Position numbers and translations under genes: made by a program
Notes under the pieces: model-generated
Seen by the model: only the letters and a program-made list of their open reading frames with translations
What the model was told of the DNA's origin: nothing
Database searches by the model: none
Shown: one piece after another, positions 1 through 9,505 of the stretch
How positions within the stretch are numbered: position 1 is the first letter of the stretch
Layout: every line of letters starts with the position of its first letter
Source of the DNA: an uncultured Coriobacteriaceae bacterium
GTDB lineage: Bacteria > Actinomycetota > Coriobacteriia > Coriobacteriales > Coriobacteriaceae
NCBI GenBank assembly: GCA_944320725.1
Contig: CALUIM010000009.1
Location: forward strand, 62,001 to 126,000
Length of the DNA: 64,000 nt
Direction: 5' to 3'

Positions 1-800
1 GGTTCGATCACCTTCGACGGCAAAGACATGACCAAGATCAGTGACAAGGAGCTGCTCTCCATTCGCGGCTCCGACATTGCCATGATCTATCAGGATCCCA
101 TGACCTCGCTCGACCCCGTGTTCAAGGTGGGCCATCAGATGGTCGAGCTCATCTTGTCGCACGAGAAGATGAGCAAAGCCGAGGCGCGCGAGCTGGCTAT
201 CGAGATGCTGCGTCGCGTAGGCATCCCCGAGCCCGAGCGCCGCATGGACTCCTATCCCTACGAGCTCTCCGGCGGTATGTGCCAGCGCGTGATCATCGCC
301 ATGTCGATGTGCTGCCATCCCAAGATCATCATTGCCGACGAGCCCACCACCGCACTCGACGTGACGGTGCAGTCGCAGGTGCTCGACCTGCTCAAAGAGC
401 TGCAGGACACCTTTGGCACCTCGATTCTGCTTATCACGCACAACCTGGGCATCGTGTGGAAGATGGCCGACGACGTCATGGTGATGTACGCCGGCCGCAC
501 CGTGGAACACGCCTCGACCGAGGAGCTCTATGCCAATCCGCTGCACCCCTACACCTGGGGTTTGCTGGATTCCATGCCCAAGCTTTCGGACAACGCCGAC
601 GAGGATCTCAAGACCATCCCCGGCGTGCCGCCCGATCTGCGCCTTACCGGTACGTGCTGTAATTTCTGCAACCGCTGCCCGTATGCTACCGAGATCTGCG
701 AGCGCGAGGTGCCCGAGACGCGCGAGGTCGCGCCGGGTCACTTTGTGGCGTGCCACCTCCAGGATGGCAAGGGGAGCCTCAAGAGGGGAGAGGTGAGACG

Positions 801-804
<4 letters not shown>
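1..804 (+). CDS. oppD: Oligopeptide ABC transporter ATP-binding protein OppD/DppD (5' end outside window)
   Basis: This is one of two cytoplasmic ATPases that power peptide uptake through an Opp/Dpp permease. The reading frame is open from base 1, so the start and the Walker A motif lie upstream; about 267 codons are visible. Seen in sequence: the Q-loop (YQDPMTSLDP), a signature motif LSGGM in place of the usual LSGGQ, Walker B with IIIADEPTTALD, the switch histidine in LLITHNLG, and the C-terminal oligopeptide-transporter cysteine cluster (CCNFCNRCPYATEIC). The stop overlaps the next ATPase start as ATGA at 801-804, so the two are translationally coupled. Binding protein and permease genes are expected upstream. 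Peptide substrate specificity cannot be told from the sequence. Confidence 0.93.
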
Positions 805-1844
<1,040 letters not shown>

Positions 1845-1910
1845 CCCCACGGCAGAGCGCGCTGGCTCTCGGGAGTAGCGTGCCAGCCCCGTAGCAGCTG
1901 GAGTATGACG

Positions 1911-1955
1911 AATTGACCTCTAAGGGCCACACGACGGGCCTCTTAGGGGTCAATT
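1911..1955. repeat. Hairpin element with GGCCTCTTA loop motif
   Basis: Arms 1911-1928 and 1936-1955 pair almost fully (outer AATTGACC with GGTCAATT, inner GGCC with GGCC) around a 7-nt loop. It lies after oppF and could end that operon, but no T tract follows on the + strand. The core GGCCTCTTA recurs in hairpins at 8048-8106 and 18425-18465. Confidence 0.6.
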
Positions 1956-1999
1956 TAGCATGTAATAAAGAAGTGCACGCCAGAGATAGTGTGGCGGAG

Positions 2000-2005
2000 T
2001 AGAAT
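2000..2005 (+). promoter_or_regulatory. Putative -10 element of the M20 peptidase gene
   Basis: TAGAAT sits 28 bp before ATG 2034, leaving room for a short leader containing the AAGAGAGGA ribosome site. No convincing -35 hexamer was found. Confidence 0.4.
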
Positions 2006-2033
2006 CGAGCCAGGCAACCGAAAGAGAGGAATT

Positions 2034-3305
2034 ATGTCGCTAACGAAAGAGCAGCTTCACGAGCAGGTGCTGGCGCGCAAGGACGAGCTCATCGCCTTGT
2101 GCCAGGATCTTATTCGCATCAAGAACCAGAGCCCCATCGACGATCAGGCTCCGGCGCTCGACTTTGTGCAGAACTATCTGGCCGAGGCGGGTATTGCTTC
2201 CGAGCGCATCGTGGCCGATGCCGGTGAGGACTACCCGGTGGTGTTCGCGCAGATGGGCGACGCCAGCGCCGAGGGCAGCTTCCGCGTGGTGTTGAACGGC
2301 CATGTTGACGTGGTGCCGGTGGGCCAGCGCTCGGGCTGGGATTTCGACCCCTTTGGTGCCGAGATTCGCGATGGCAAGCTGCTGGGCCGCGGCACGTCGG
2401 ACATGAAATGCGGTCTGGCCGTGCTGCTGTTTAGCATGAAGCTGCTTGCCGAGTCTGGCGATACGCTGAACGGCGACATTCGTTTGCACGTGGTGTGCGA
2501 CGAGGAGATCGCCGGCACGGGTACCAAGTGGTTCTGCGAGCACGGCTATGCCGACGGCGCCGATGCCGTGATGGTGGGCGAGCCCACGGGCCACGAGACC
2601 ATCGAGATCGGTCAGAAGGGTATCTTGCATCTCACGCTCACCGCGCATGGCACCCCGGGGCATGGCTCGACCAACAACTACAAGGGCGATAACGCCATCG
2701 TGAAGCTCGCCCGCGTACTGGTGCATATCGACGAGATCATCTCGGTGCCCGGTCATTTCCTGCCCGAGCACGACCGCGCTGTCGCCAACTCCCGCGCCAT
2801 CGCCGAGCGCACCATCCCGGCGCCTGGTGTGGGCAACGTGGTAGACCACATCTCGTGCAACGTGGGCATTATCGAGGGTGGCGGCAAGATCAACCAGGTG
2901 CCCGACCGCGCCGTTGCCAAGGTGGATATCCGCCTGCCGTACGGCACGAACCACGACGACGTTGTGGCGGCAGTGGATCGCGTGATTGCCGGGAGCGGCG
3001 TCTCGGGCGTGGAGGCGAGCTACGAGTGGATCGCCGAGGGCAACGTGACCTCGGATACATGCACGCTGGTCACGAGCCTCAAGAAGAACATCGAGGATAT
3101 CTGGGGCGAGGAGTGCCTGCCGGCGTACCAGTGGGCGTCGAGCGACGCGGCGCATTACCGCCGTCTGGGCTGCCCCACCATCCAGTTCGGCCCGTGCAAC
3201 AACGACGGCATCCACGGCTATAACGAGGACGTCGACATCATCGATGTCGTCCACGCCGCCGAGATCTACATGCTCACGCTGTGCGACATGCTGGGCATTG
3301 CCTAG
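2034..3305 (+). CDS. M20-family metallopeptidase (ArgE/DapE/acylase-like)
   Basis: Zinc-dependent hydrolase of the M20 family, which cleaves peptides or N-acyl amino acids in the cytoplasm. It has 423 residues. Metal and catalytic positions are readable: NGHVDVVP (His90, Asp92), GRGTSDMKCG (Asp123), CDEEIAG (Glu157/158), VGEPTG (Glu183) and a C-terminal histidine in GIHGYN. HGTPGHGSTNN marks the dimerisation-domain boundary. ATG 2034 follows AAGAGAGGA at a good distance, so I prefer it over an in-frame extension to 1989 that lacks a ribosome site. Its place between the peptide transporter and other peptidases suggests processing of imported peptides, but deacylase or desuccinylase activity cannot be excluded. 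Confidence 0.88.
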   Translation: MSLTKEQLHEQVLARKDELIALCQDLIRIKNQSPIDDQAPALDFVQNYLAEAGIASERIVADAGEDYPVVFAQMGDASAEGSFRVVLNGHVDVVPVGQRSGWDFDPFGAEIRDGKLLGRGTSDMKCGLAVLLFSMKLLAESGDTLNGDIRLHVVCDEEIAGTGTKWFCEHGYADGADAVMVGEPTGHETIEIGQKGILHLTLTAHGTPGHGSTNNYKGDNAIVKLARVLVHIDEIISVPGHFLPEHDRAVANSRAIAERTIPAPGVGNVVDHISCNVGIIEGGGKINQVPDRAVAKVDIRLPYGTNHDDVVAAVDRVIAGSGVSGVEASYEWIAEGNVTSDTCTLVTSLKKNIEDIWGEECLPAYQWASSDAAHYRRLGCPTIQFGPCNNDGIHGYNEDVDIIDVVHAAEIYMLTLCDMLGIA

Positions 3306-3399
3306 TGCCGCTTGCGTGCTGGGCGCGCGGCTGGGCTGCGTGCTCTGCGCGTCCGCATGAATTGTCTGGCAAACGTTTACGAGGGGAGAACGAGCTGTC

Positions 3400-4884
3400 A
3401 TGACCTGTGAGACCACCACCGTACCCGAAACCCGCGCCGCCGCGAACGCCGTGCCCGAGCCCGCCTGTTCTGGCGAGCTTACGTGGCGCGCCGGCGATAA
3501 GAGCGCGGTCTACACCGCGCGCGCCGGCCATCTTGACGTGATCGATGCCGCGGGCGAGCTCGAGGGCAAGATGTTCAACATTGCCTATATCGCATCGAGC
3601 GTGAACGGCGCTGCCGTCGACCAGCGCGAACGTCCGGTCTCGTTCTGCTTCAACGGCGGCCCCGGCTCGGCGTCGGTGCCCATCAACTTTGGCGGCATTG
3701 GCCCCAAGCGCGTGGTGCCCAACGGCTGTGGCTTCGTGGATGCTGCGCACTACGAGGTCGAGGACAACCCCGGTACGCTGCTGCCCGAAAGCGATCTCGT
3801 TTTCCTTGATGCGCTGGGCACGGGCTGGTCGTTTGTGGCCGAGGGCTATGGTACCGAGCGCGTCTACGGTCTTGAAGAGGATGCGCGCACCTTCTGTCGC
3901 GCCATCTGCGCATGGCTCGAGGAGAACGGCCGCTGGAACTCGCCGGTGTATCTGGTGGGCGAGAGCTACGGCACGATGCGCAACTCGGTGCTTATGCGCT
4001 ACCTGGGCGAGGCGGGCGTGCCCGTTGCCGGCGTGGTGATGATCTCGGCGTTGTTCGATTGGACGCAGAACCTGCCTGGCAACGATATGTACTTCGTGGG
4101 CATGATGCCGTCGTTTGCCGCAACGGCGCAGTACTTTGGTCTCGTGGGCGAGGGTGTCGACGAAAACGAATGGTTCGACCGCGCTTCCGAGTTCGCAAGC
4201 TGCGAGTACGCTCCCGCGCTCTTGCTGGGCGACCGTATTAGCGAAGACCGTGCACGTGCGGTTGCCGAGAAGCTCTCCGCGTTCATCGGCCTGCCGGTCG
4301 AGTATTTGCTGCAGCGCAACTGCCGCGTGTCGCTTGAGGAGTTCCGCCGCGATCTGCTTGCCGACCGCGGCTTGGTTACGGGTCGTTTGGACATGCGCTT
4401 CGCCGGTACGGCGCCGCTTTCCATCCAGAACGCCTCGTTCTACTTTGCCTGCGACGATCCCGCGAGCCACGCCATCGAAAGCGCGTGGTACGCGGCGTTC
4501 CGCGCCTTCTTGCATGACGAGGTGGGCTATCGCGGGCCAGCGGGGTATCGCCTGAGCGTGTGGGGCGAGATTGGCATCGGCTGGCGTTGGGTGCACGACG
4601 AGCCCGGCGTCGACGAGACCACCGTTGCCGCGCCGAACGTGGCGCTCGATATCGCGGTCGCCCTGCGCCGCAGCCCCACCACGAAGCTCATGATCATGGG
4701 CGGCCGCTTCGATGCCGCTACGCCGTGGTGGAACGTTGAGCACACCATCGCCCAGCTCTACTTGCCGCGCGAGCTGCGTGACAAGATCGTGTGGTGCCGC
4801 TACGGCTGCGGCCACATGTGCTATGTGGACGAGCCCACGCTCGAGCAGATGACGCGCGACCTCGAGGCGTTCTACCGCGCCTAG
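3400..4884 (+). CDS. S10 serine carboxypeptidase-like protein
   Basis: An alpha/beta-hydrolase of the serine carboxypeptidase (S10) family, 494 residues. Seen: the oxyanion region FNGGPGSAS (near residues 84-92), the nucleophile elbow VGESYG (Ser189), a candidate acid residue in GGRFDAATPW and the catalytic histidine in YGCGHMCY near the C-terminus. No signal peptide is evident: the N-terminus is acidic and Ala/Pro rich, so a cytoplasmic role on imported peptides is likely. GAGGGGAG lies upstream of ATG 3400. It is followed by a strong hairpin terminator, so it is the last gene of its unit. Bacterial S10 proteins are less studied than the eukaryotic ones and the substrate is unknown. Confidence 0.85.
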   Translation: MTCETTTVPETRAAANAVPEPACSGELTWRAGDKSAVYTARAGHLDVIDAAGELEGKMFNIAYIASSVNGAAVDQRERPVSFCFNGGPGSASVPINFGGIGPKRVVPNGCGFVDAAHYEVEDNPGTLLPESDLVFLDALGTGWSFVAEGYGTERVYGLEEDARTFCRAICAWLEENGRWNSPVYLVGESYGTMRNSVLMRYLGEAGVPVAGVVMISALFDWTQNLPGNDMYFVGMMPSFAATAQYFGLVGEGVDENEWFDRASEFASCEYAPALLLGDRISEDRARAVAEKLSAFIGLPVEYLLQRNCRVSLEEFRRDLLADRGLVTGRLDMRFAGTAPLSIQNASFYFACDDPASHAIESAWYAAFRAFLHDEVGYRGPAGYRLSVWGEIGIGWRWVHDEPGVDETTVAAPNVALDIAVALRRSPTTKLMIMGGRFDAATPWWNVEHTIAQLYLPRELRDKIVWCRYGCGHMCYVDEPTLEQMTRDLEAFYRA

Positions 4885-4907
4885 ACGTGCATGTACGGTA
4901 CACAGAA

Positions 4908-4950
4908 GAGCGGGCTGCGTGACGAGCGCGGCCCGCTCCGCTATTCTTGT
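4908..4950 (+). terminator. Intrinsic terminator after S10 peptidase
   Basis: GAGCGGGC (4908-4915) pairs with GCCCGCTC (4931-4938); a T-rich stretch (CTATTCTTGTT) follows. Confidence 0.65.
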
Positions 4951-4980
4951 TGCGTATTGCTTCGATAGAAAGGCGCACGC

Positions 4981-5397
4981 ATGATCAAAGAGATCGTCAA
5001 AGATAGGGACTTCCTCTCCCAACCTGCTGAGGAGGCAACTGCCGAGGACGCTCAGGTTGCCGAGGACCTGCGCGACACCATGGCGTCGCTCGAGGGCTGC
5101 GCAAGCCTTGCGGCCAACCAGATTGGCTCGACCAAGGCGATCGTTGCCTACGAGGATGGCGGCCGCATCTACGTGATGTACAACCCCAAGCTCAAGATGG
5201 GCGCGCAGCCGTTTACGGCGCAGGAGGGCTGCTTCTCGCTCGATGAGGTGAGCGAGGTCAAGCGCTTCAACATGATTACCGTGAACTATCAGGTGTTCGT
5301 GAACGGCAACCTGGTGAGCCGCTCCAAGCGCTTCAGCGGCTGGACGGCGCAGATCGTGCAGCATGTGATCGACCACTGTGCGGGCAAGTTGGTGTAG
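4981..5397 (+). CDS. Peptide deformylase-like protein with altered active site
   Basis: A 138-residue member of the peptide deformylase fold, which normally removes formyl from N-terminal Met using a metal held by one Cys and two His. Motif 2 is intact (EGCFSLDE). Motif 1 reads CASLAANQIG rather than GxGLAAPQ. Motif 3 reads QHVIDHCAG, so the catalytic Glu of HExDH is Val, although both His ligands and the Asp remain. It also lacks the longer C-terminal helix of housekeeping enzymes. It may be a paralogue with weak or different activity, and a standard def gene should exist elsewhere. The start follows AGAAAGG. The gene stands alone between a terminator and an intergenic repeat element. Confidence 0.8.
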   Translation: MIKEIVKDRDFLSQPAEEATAEDAQVAEDLRDTMASLEGCASLAANQIGSTKAIVAYEDGGRIYVMYNPKLKMGAQPFTAQEGCFSLDEVSEVKRFNMITVNYQVFVNGNLVSRSKRFSGWTAQIVQHVIDHCAGKLV

Positions 5398-5603
5398 TTT
5401 CATCTGTTTTGCATATCTTGCCAGAACGGTTGGGTTTGTGATTAGTGCCCAGTGGCGGACCTAGTCTGCTGCACGTGGCAGCTCCATATAGATCCAGTTC
5501 GCTTATTCATTTTGACGGCGTGCTCGTTTCTGTGTAGGGGACGGGCATACCGTTTCCTTTGCTCTGCGTCATAATCTCTCGACAATGTGGTCGATAGATT
5601 ATG

Positions 5604-5723
5604 AAGTGAGTGTCTCATTTGGAACCCGCCGCTTACAGCTGCATATAGAAGCAGCGTTTCCGCAGATAAAACGCTTTTGCTTGGTAAAGTGTAGTCTTGA
5701 AGTGGATTACGAGACACTCACTT
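5604..5723. repeat. Inverted-repeat element (13-bp arms, 94-bp interior)
   Basis: AAGTGAGTGTCTC (5604-5616) and its exact reverse complement (5711-5723) flank an interior that itself can fold (AGCAGCGTTT against AAAACGCTTTTGCT). The arm tip matches an element at 14322-14462. It occupies the otherwise empty 5398-5836 interval, where I see no gene. Confidence 0.55.
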
Positions 5724-5836
5724 TGCGCGCGGCGATACATTGAAGATGAGAATAGCGCATAATGCTGATGGCTATGAACGATCTCGCGTTCCATGCGTCT
5801 GTTCGGTGGGCGCGGGATGGGTAGGAGGCGCTGCTG

Positions 5837-7222
5837 ATGGCTGAACAAGAAATCGGATTGAACGCTCTCGATGCGGAGGTCCCAAGTGGCCTCATAACAC
5901 AGGAGGAGATTGCGCTGGCGCATGAGCTGCTCGCGTTTATCGAGCAGAGCCCCAGCATGTTTCATACCACGGCGTCGATTCGCGCGCAGCTCGATGCGCA
6001 CGGCTTTACATATCTGCCCGAGCGGGCGCCGTGGGATATCCAGGCGGGCGGCAACTACTACACGGTGCGCAACAACTCCAGCGTCATCGCCTTCAAGGTG
6101 GGTAGCGACATGGCGGACGACCTGCATTTTCAAATTGCCGCATCGCATGGCGATTCGCCGACGTTCAAGCTCAAGGCCCGCCCCGTGCTCGAGGGCCCCG
6201 AAGGGACGCTCCGCCTCAACGTCGAGGCGTACGGCGGCATGATCGACTACACCTGGTTCGATCGCCCGCTCTCGCTTGCGGGCCGTGTGCTCGTGCGCGT
6301 GGGCGATCGTGTGGAGAGTCGGCTCGTGGCGCTCGACGAGGATGTAGCGATTATCCCGAGCCTCGCCATCCATCTCGACCGCGCCATGAACGATGGATTT
6401 GCGCCCAACCGCGCCACCGATTTGTGCCCGCTGATCTCGGCCGGTGTGCTGAGCCAGGATTCGCTTGACGGATTGGTTGCCCAGGCGGCGGGCGTGGAGC
6501 CCAGCCAGGTGCTCGCGCGCGACCTTTTCCTGGTGAACCGCACGCCGGCGCGTGTGTGGGGCGCGGCGCATGAGTTCATCTCCTCGCCCAAGCTCGACGA
6601 CCTCATGTGCGCCTTCACCTCGCTCAAGGCATTCCTTGCCGCGCAAAACGACGCATGCGTGACGGTGTATTGCTGCTTCGACAACGAGGAGGTTGGCTCC
6701 AACACCAAGCAGGGCGCGATGTCGACCTTCCTGCCCGATACGCTCACGCGCCTTATGGCAGCACTGGGACGCACGCCGGAGGACTACCGTCGTGCGCTTG
6801 CTGCCTCGATGCTGGTGAGCTGCGATAACGCGCATGCGGTGCACCCCAACCATCCCGAGAAGTACGATGCGGGCAACCGTTGCCGCATGAACGGCGGCAT
6901 CGTGATCAAAGAGGCGGCGAACCAGCACTACTGCACCGACGCCTTCAGTCGCGCGGTGTTTGCCGCGGTGTGTGATCGCGCCGGGGTGCCGTATCAGACC
7001 TTTGCCAACCGCAGCGACATGGCGGGCGGCTCGACGCTGGGCAACCTTTCCAACACGCAGGCGAGCATGCATGCCGTCGACGTGGGTTGCGCGCAGCTTG
7101 CCATGCATTCCTCCTATGAGACGGCCGGCACGCGCGACGTGCATCTCGCGATGTGCGCGCTCAAGGCGTTCTACGAGGCGAAGCTCGCCATCGACGGCGC
7201 CGACGCGGTGACGCTTGGCTAA
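5837..7222 (+). CDS. apeB: M18-family aminopeptidase
   Basis: Dinuclear-metal aminopeptidase of the M18 (aspartyl aminopeptidase) family, releasing N-terminal residues from peptides in the cytoplasm. It has 461 residues, slightly longer than typical M18 enzymes, with about 20 extra residues at the N-terminus. Metal-binding motifs are clear: AASHGDSPTFKLK (His, Asp), CFDNEEVGS (Glu pair), DNAHAVHPNHPEKYD (Asp, His) and a C-terminal MHSSYE with a final His. TAGGAGG precedes ATG 5837. Together with the M20 and S10 enzymes and the Opp transporter this points to peptide catabolism. The symbol is used in the broad sense for M18 peptidases. Confidence 0.92.
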   Translation: MAEQEIGLNALDAEVPSGLITQEEIALAHELLAFIEQSPSMFHTTASIRAQLDAHGFTYLPERAPWDIQAGGNYYTVRNNSSVIAFKVGSDMADDLHFQIAASHGDSPTFKLKARPVLEGPEGTLRLNVEAYGGMIDYTWFDRPLSLAGRVLVRVGDRVESRLVALDEDVAIIPSLAIHLDRAMNDGFAPNRATDLCPLISAGVLSQDSLDGLVAQAAGVEPSQVLARDLFLVNRTPARVWGAAHEFISSPKLDDLMCAFTSLKAFLAAQNDACVTVYCCFDNEEVGSNTKQGAMSTFLPDTLTRLMAALGRTPEDYRRALAASMLVSCDNAHAVHPNHPEKYDAGNRCRMNGGIVIKEAANQHYCTDAFSRAVFAAVCDRAGVPYQTFANRSDMAGGSTLGNLSNTQASMHAVDVGCAQLAMHSSYETAGTRDVHLAMCALKAFYEAKLAIDGADAVTLG

Positions 7223-7318
7223 CGCGCGGAGTTGCTGATTGGCGAGAAATAGTTTGGGTATCCGGTTAACAGGGTCCGCACTGAGGGTCCCGAGTTGCTG
7301 CTACCTCAAGGATTGCAT

Positions 7319-7984
7319 ATGGACGAACGCCCCGATGGCACGCCTGCGCCCGAGCAGGAGACAACTGTGATGGCAGATGATGCCGCACCAACGCGTCTGG
7401 TGGGAACCGAGCGCATGGCGCGTCCTGCCGATGCGGCGCCTTCGCTGGGCGACACGCCGATGCTGCAGGATGATGCGCCTGCCGCGGCGCGCATCGAAGC
7501 ACTCGAGCAGCGCGTGCGCCATGATCGGATTGCCATCGGCGTGCTCGTGGCGTTGGTCGCGATACTCGCCGTTGTGGTTGCGTTCATGGCGGCAGGAGCG
7601 CTGAGCGCACCATCTACGCAGGTGCCTGCTGCTGGCGTGCAGGATGCCGTTGAGGCGGAGGATAGCGGCGATGAGGATGCGGATACACCAGACGGCGTGA
7701 ACTCGCGCGAGGATACCGGGACGGATGCCGAAGATGCCGATGACGCTGCGTCGAGCGATGGCGAGCGTCTGCGCGCAGCGGATCTGGTGAGCATCGTGGG
7801 GCAGAAGTGGTCGAACGCAAAGCTCATGCTTGATGCGCTGGGTGTCGACGAGAGCGATCTGGTGATCACCACCAACGACGGCGGCATGGTGTTCGATGCG
7901 GGCAACTGGACTGTCTCGACCGTGACCGATCTCGAGGACTCCGGCAAGGTGGAGGTTCGCTTGCGCCACGACATCGCGTGGTAA
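7319..7984 (+). CDS. Single-pass membrane protein with acidic linker and small C-terminal domain
   Basis: Unrecognised 221-residue protein. The N-terminal 80 residues are cytoplasmic-looking and charged. One membrane segment follows (IAIGVLVALVAILAVVVAFMA), then an extracellular linker of about 60 residues rich in Asp, Glu and Ala, and a folded-looking domain of about 65 residues (LVSIVGQKWSNAKLMLDALG to the end). The tail resembles small PASTA-like or lipoprotein-type extracellular modules only in pattern; I do not assign it. ATG 7319 is chosen because AAGGA lies 7 bases upstream; an in-frame codon at 7295 has no ribosome site. It has no operon partner: M18 peptidase lies 96 bases upstream and a hairpin follows. 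Confidence 0.65.
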   Translation: MDERPDGTPAPEQETTVMADDAAPTRLVGTERMARPADAAPSLGDTPMLQDDAPAAARIEALEQRVRHDRIAIGVLVALVAILAVVVAFMAAGALSAPSTQVPAAGVQDAVEAEDSGDEDADTPDGVNSREDTGTDAEDADDAASSDGERLRAADLVSIVGQKWSNAKLMLDALGVDESDLVITTNDGGMVFDAGNWTVSTVTDLEDSGKVEVRLRHDIAW

Positions 7985-8047
7985 ATCGACTGCGGCCCCG
8001 CCGCGCGGTGCCGGACGCCGCGCTCTTGCCACACCGTTGCGTGCCAT

Positions 8048-8106
8048 AGTGTCTCATGAACCATTAAGGACCCCTTTTTCGGCCTCTTAATGGTTCATGA
8101 GACACT
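8048..8106. repeat. Perfect 21-bp hairpin element
   Basis: Arms 8048-8068 and 8086-8106 are exact reverse complements around a 17-nt loop ending in CGGCCT. The start of the 3' arm completes the motif GGCCTCTTA shared with 1911-1955. The tip AGTGTCTCAT resembles the arms at 5604-5616. It lies in the 7985-8301 gap, where I see no gene. It may act as a bidirectional terminator, but there is no T tract. Confidence 0.65.
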
Positions 8107-8301
8107 GTGCGGTGCATCAGAGGGCCCCGCGTGATGCTCGATGTTGAAAGAAATGAACAAATTACCGCGTCATCAACTAAGTATCGTGGGTATAGAGCGA
8201 TCGGCGGCACACAGGTGCTGCGATAGCGCGTGCTGCGCCGTATCGTAGATGCAAACCAACAATCTCGCTCGTTGTGAGTAGCGCTGGTGAAAGGTGTTTC
8301 A

Positions 8302-8889
8302 ATGGAGCGTCATCTCTATCTCGTGCGACATGGTCAGACGATGTTCAACAAGAAGTTCATCATCCAAGGCTGGTGTGATTCGCCACTTACCGCAACGGGG
8401 CGCGCGCAGGCGGCCCGCGTGGGGGCGTTCTTTCGGCATGAAGGCATCTCGTTCGATCGCGCCTACGCCTCGCCGCTGGGGCGGACGCGCGAGACCATAG
8501 AGCAGATCACCGATATGCCCTACACCTGCGATAACAGGCTTAAGGAGTTCTTCTTTGGCGATTGTGAGGGCGAGCGCGATGTGATTGTGCCGGCAGAATC
8601 GTGGGGCGATTTCTTCGTTCGCTTTGGTGGTGAGTCGGTACAACAGCTCACCGACCGCATGAATGACGCGCTGCTCGACATCATGGGCCGCGACGGCCAC
8701 AATCGTGTGCTAGCGGTTTCTCACGGTACGGCATGTCAGGTGTTTCTCGAGCGCTGGCAAGATACAAGCGCAATCACGGTGGAAGGTATTCCCGGCAACT
8801 GCTCGGTGATGCATCTGACCTTCGACGGCGAGGCCTTTTCGCTCCGTGAGGTTGTCGAGCAAGGTGAGATGGAGCGCTTGCTGGGGTAG
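8302..8889 (+). CDS. Histidine phosphatase superfamily protein (phosphoglycerate mutase-like)
   Basis: Branch-1 histidine phosphatase, 195 residues. The phospho-accepting motif LVRHGQT is at residues 7-13 and the second catalytic His is in VSHGTAC. The Arg in ASPLGRTRET fits the phosphate pocket. Family members dephosphorylate small phosphoesters (sugar phosphates, alpha-ribazole phosphate) or act as phosphoglycerate mutases; the short length favours a phosphatase of unknown substrate. ATG 8302 is preferred over GTG 8287 because AAAGGTG lies between them at the right distance. It is monocistronic and shares a bidirectional terminator with the convergent small gene at 8966-9274. Confidence 0.88.
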   Translation: MERHLYLVRHGQTMFNKKFIIQGWCDSPLTATGRAQAARVGAFFRHEGISFDRAYASPLGRTRETIEQITDMPYTCDNRLKEFFFGDCEGERDVIVPAESWGDFFVRFGGESVQQLTDRMNDALLDIMGRDGHNRVLAVSHGTACQVFLERWQDTSAITVEGIPGNCSVMHLTFDGEAFSLREVVEQGEMERLLG

Positions 8890-8905
8890 TTTCTCAACAA
8901 ACGAG

Positions 8906-8941
8906 AATGCGCCCGTCACATGGAAGCGTGACGGGCGCATT
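8906..8941. terminator. Bidirectional terminator between convergent genes
   Basis: Perfect 14-bp stem (8906-8919 with 8928-8941) and an 8-nt loop, placed between the convergent genes at 8302-8889 and 8966-9274. The right arm contains GACGGGCGCATTGCG (8930-8944 with flank), which recurs at 9289-9303 in the leader of the minus-strand gene. Confidence 0.8.
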
Positions 8942-8965
8942 GCGTCAAACAGCTATATGCCGGCG

Positions 8966-9274
8966 TTATTTCTTGCCGAAGAGGCCGCCGAGGCCCTCAG
9001 CGATGCCGCCGAGCGGGGAGTTACCCAGCAGGTCGCCGATGCCGCCCAGCGCGGAGAGATCGATCTTGGAAAGGTCGATGTTCGAGAGATCGATGCCGCC
9101 GTCGGCGATGCGCTCCTGCACGCCGGAGACAATCTGCGAGAGGTCGCCCTCGCCCAGCGCCTGGCCGGTGATGTCCTCAATTGCCGCTTTGGGGTCGGCG
9201 AGGATGTCATTAATCTTCTCGGGGGCGTCGCCCACGACACCCATAACCTGGTCGATGATGGCCTGGATATCCAT
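8966..9274 (-). CDS. Small hypothetical protein with IDLS repeats
   Basis: Unrecognised 102-residue acidic protein. The first half is predicted helical (MDIQAIIDQVMGVVGDAPEK). The middle holds tandem five-residue units IDLSN-IDLSK-IDLSA, and the C-terminus is Gly/Leu-rich (LGGIGDLLGN, GGIAEGLGGLFGKK). The repeats recall pentapeptide-repeat proteins but are too few for a helix of that fold. AAAGGA lies upstream of ATG 9274, and a -10 (TATAGT on the minus strand) is at 9322-9327. It is a single-gene unit. The leader and the terminator share a 15-base sequence, noted as a finding. No signal peptide or membrane segment is seen. Confidence 0.7.
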   Translation of the reverse strand: MDIQAIIDQVMGVVGDAPEKINDILADPKAAIEDITGQALGEGDLSQIVSGVQERIADGGIDLSNIDLSKIDLSALGGIGDLLGNSPLGGIAEGLGGLFGKK

Positions 9275-9321
9275 GATGTTCCTTTCTCGACGGGCGCATT
9301 GCGCGCCGGGTCATCGATGCA

Positions 9322-9327
9322 ACTATA
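9322..9327 (-). promoter_or_regulatory. Putative -10 element of the 102-residue protein gene
   Basis: TATAGT read on the minus strand, about 48 bases before the start codon; a leader with AAAGGA fits. Confidence 0.4.
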
Positions 9328-9505
9328 GCAGGGAAATCGCACGTGCAGGCATCCTTCAACAGCTTTTTGGTTCAACGGTTGCAGGGCGGTTGCTCACTGT
9401 GGGTGCGGGCGAGCATCGTGCCGTCAAAAGTGTGTCCGGACGAGGATCTATCTTCAAGTTGTCAGGCAAGGGCTCGCATAAGCGAGCGGGACTTGAGGAG
9501 GAGCC

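Noticed and set aside
3274-5403. A 709-codon open frame on the minus strand
   Set aside because: It lies opposite the S10 and deformylase genes, has no family motif or ribosome site and reflects the high GC codon pattern.
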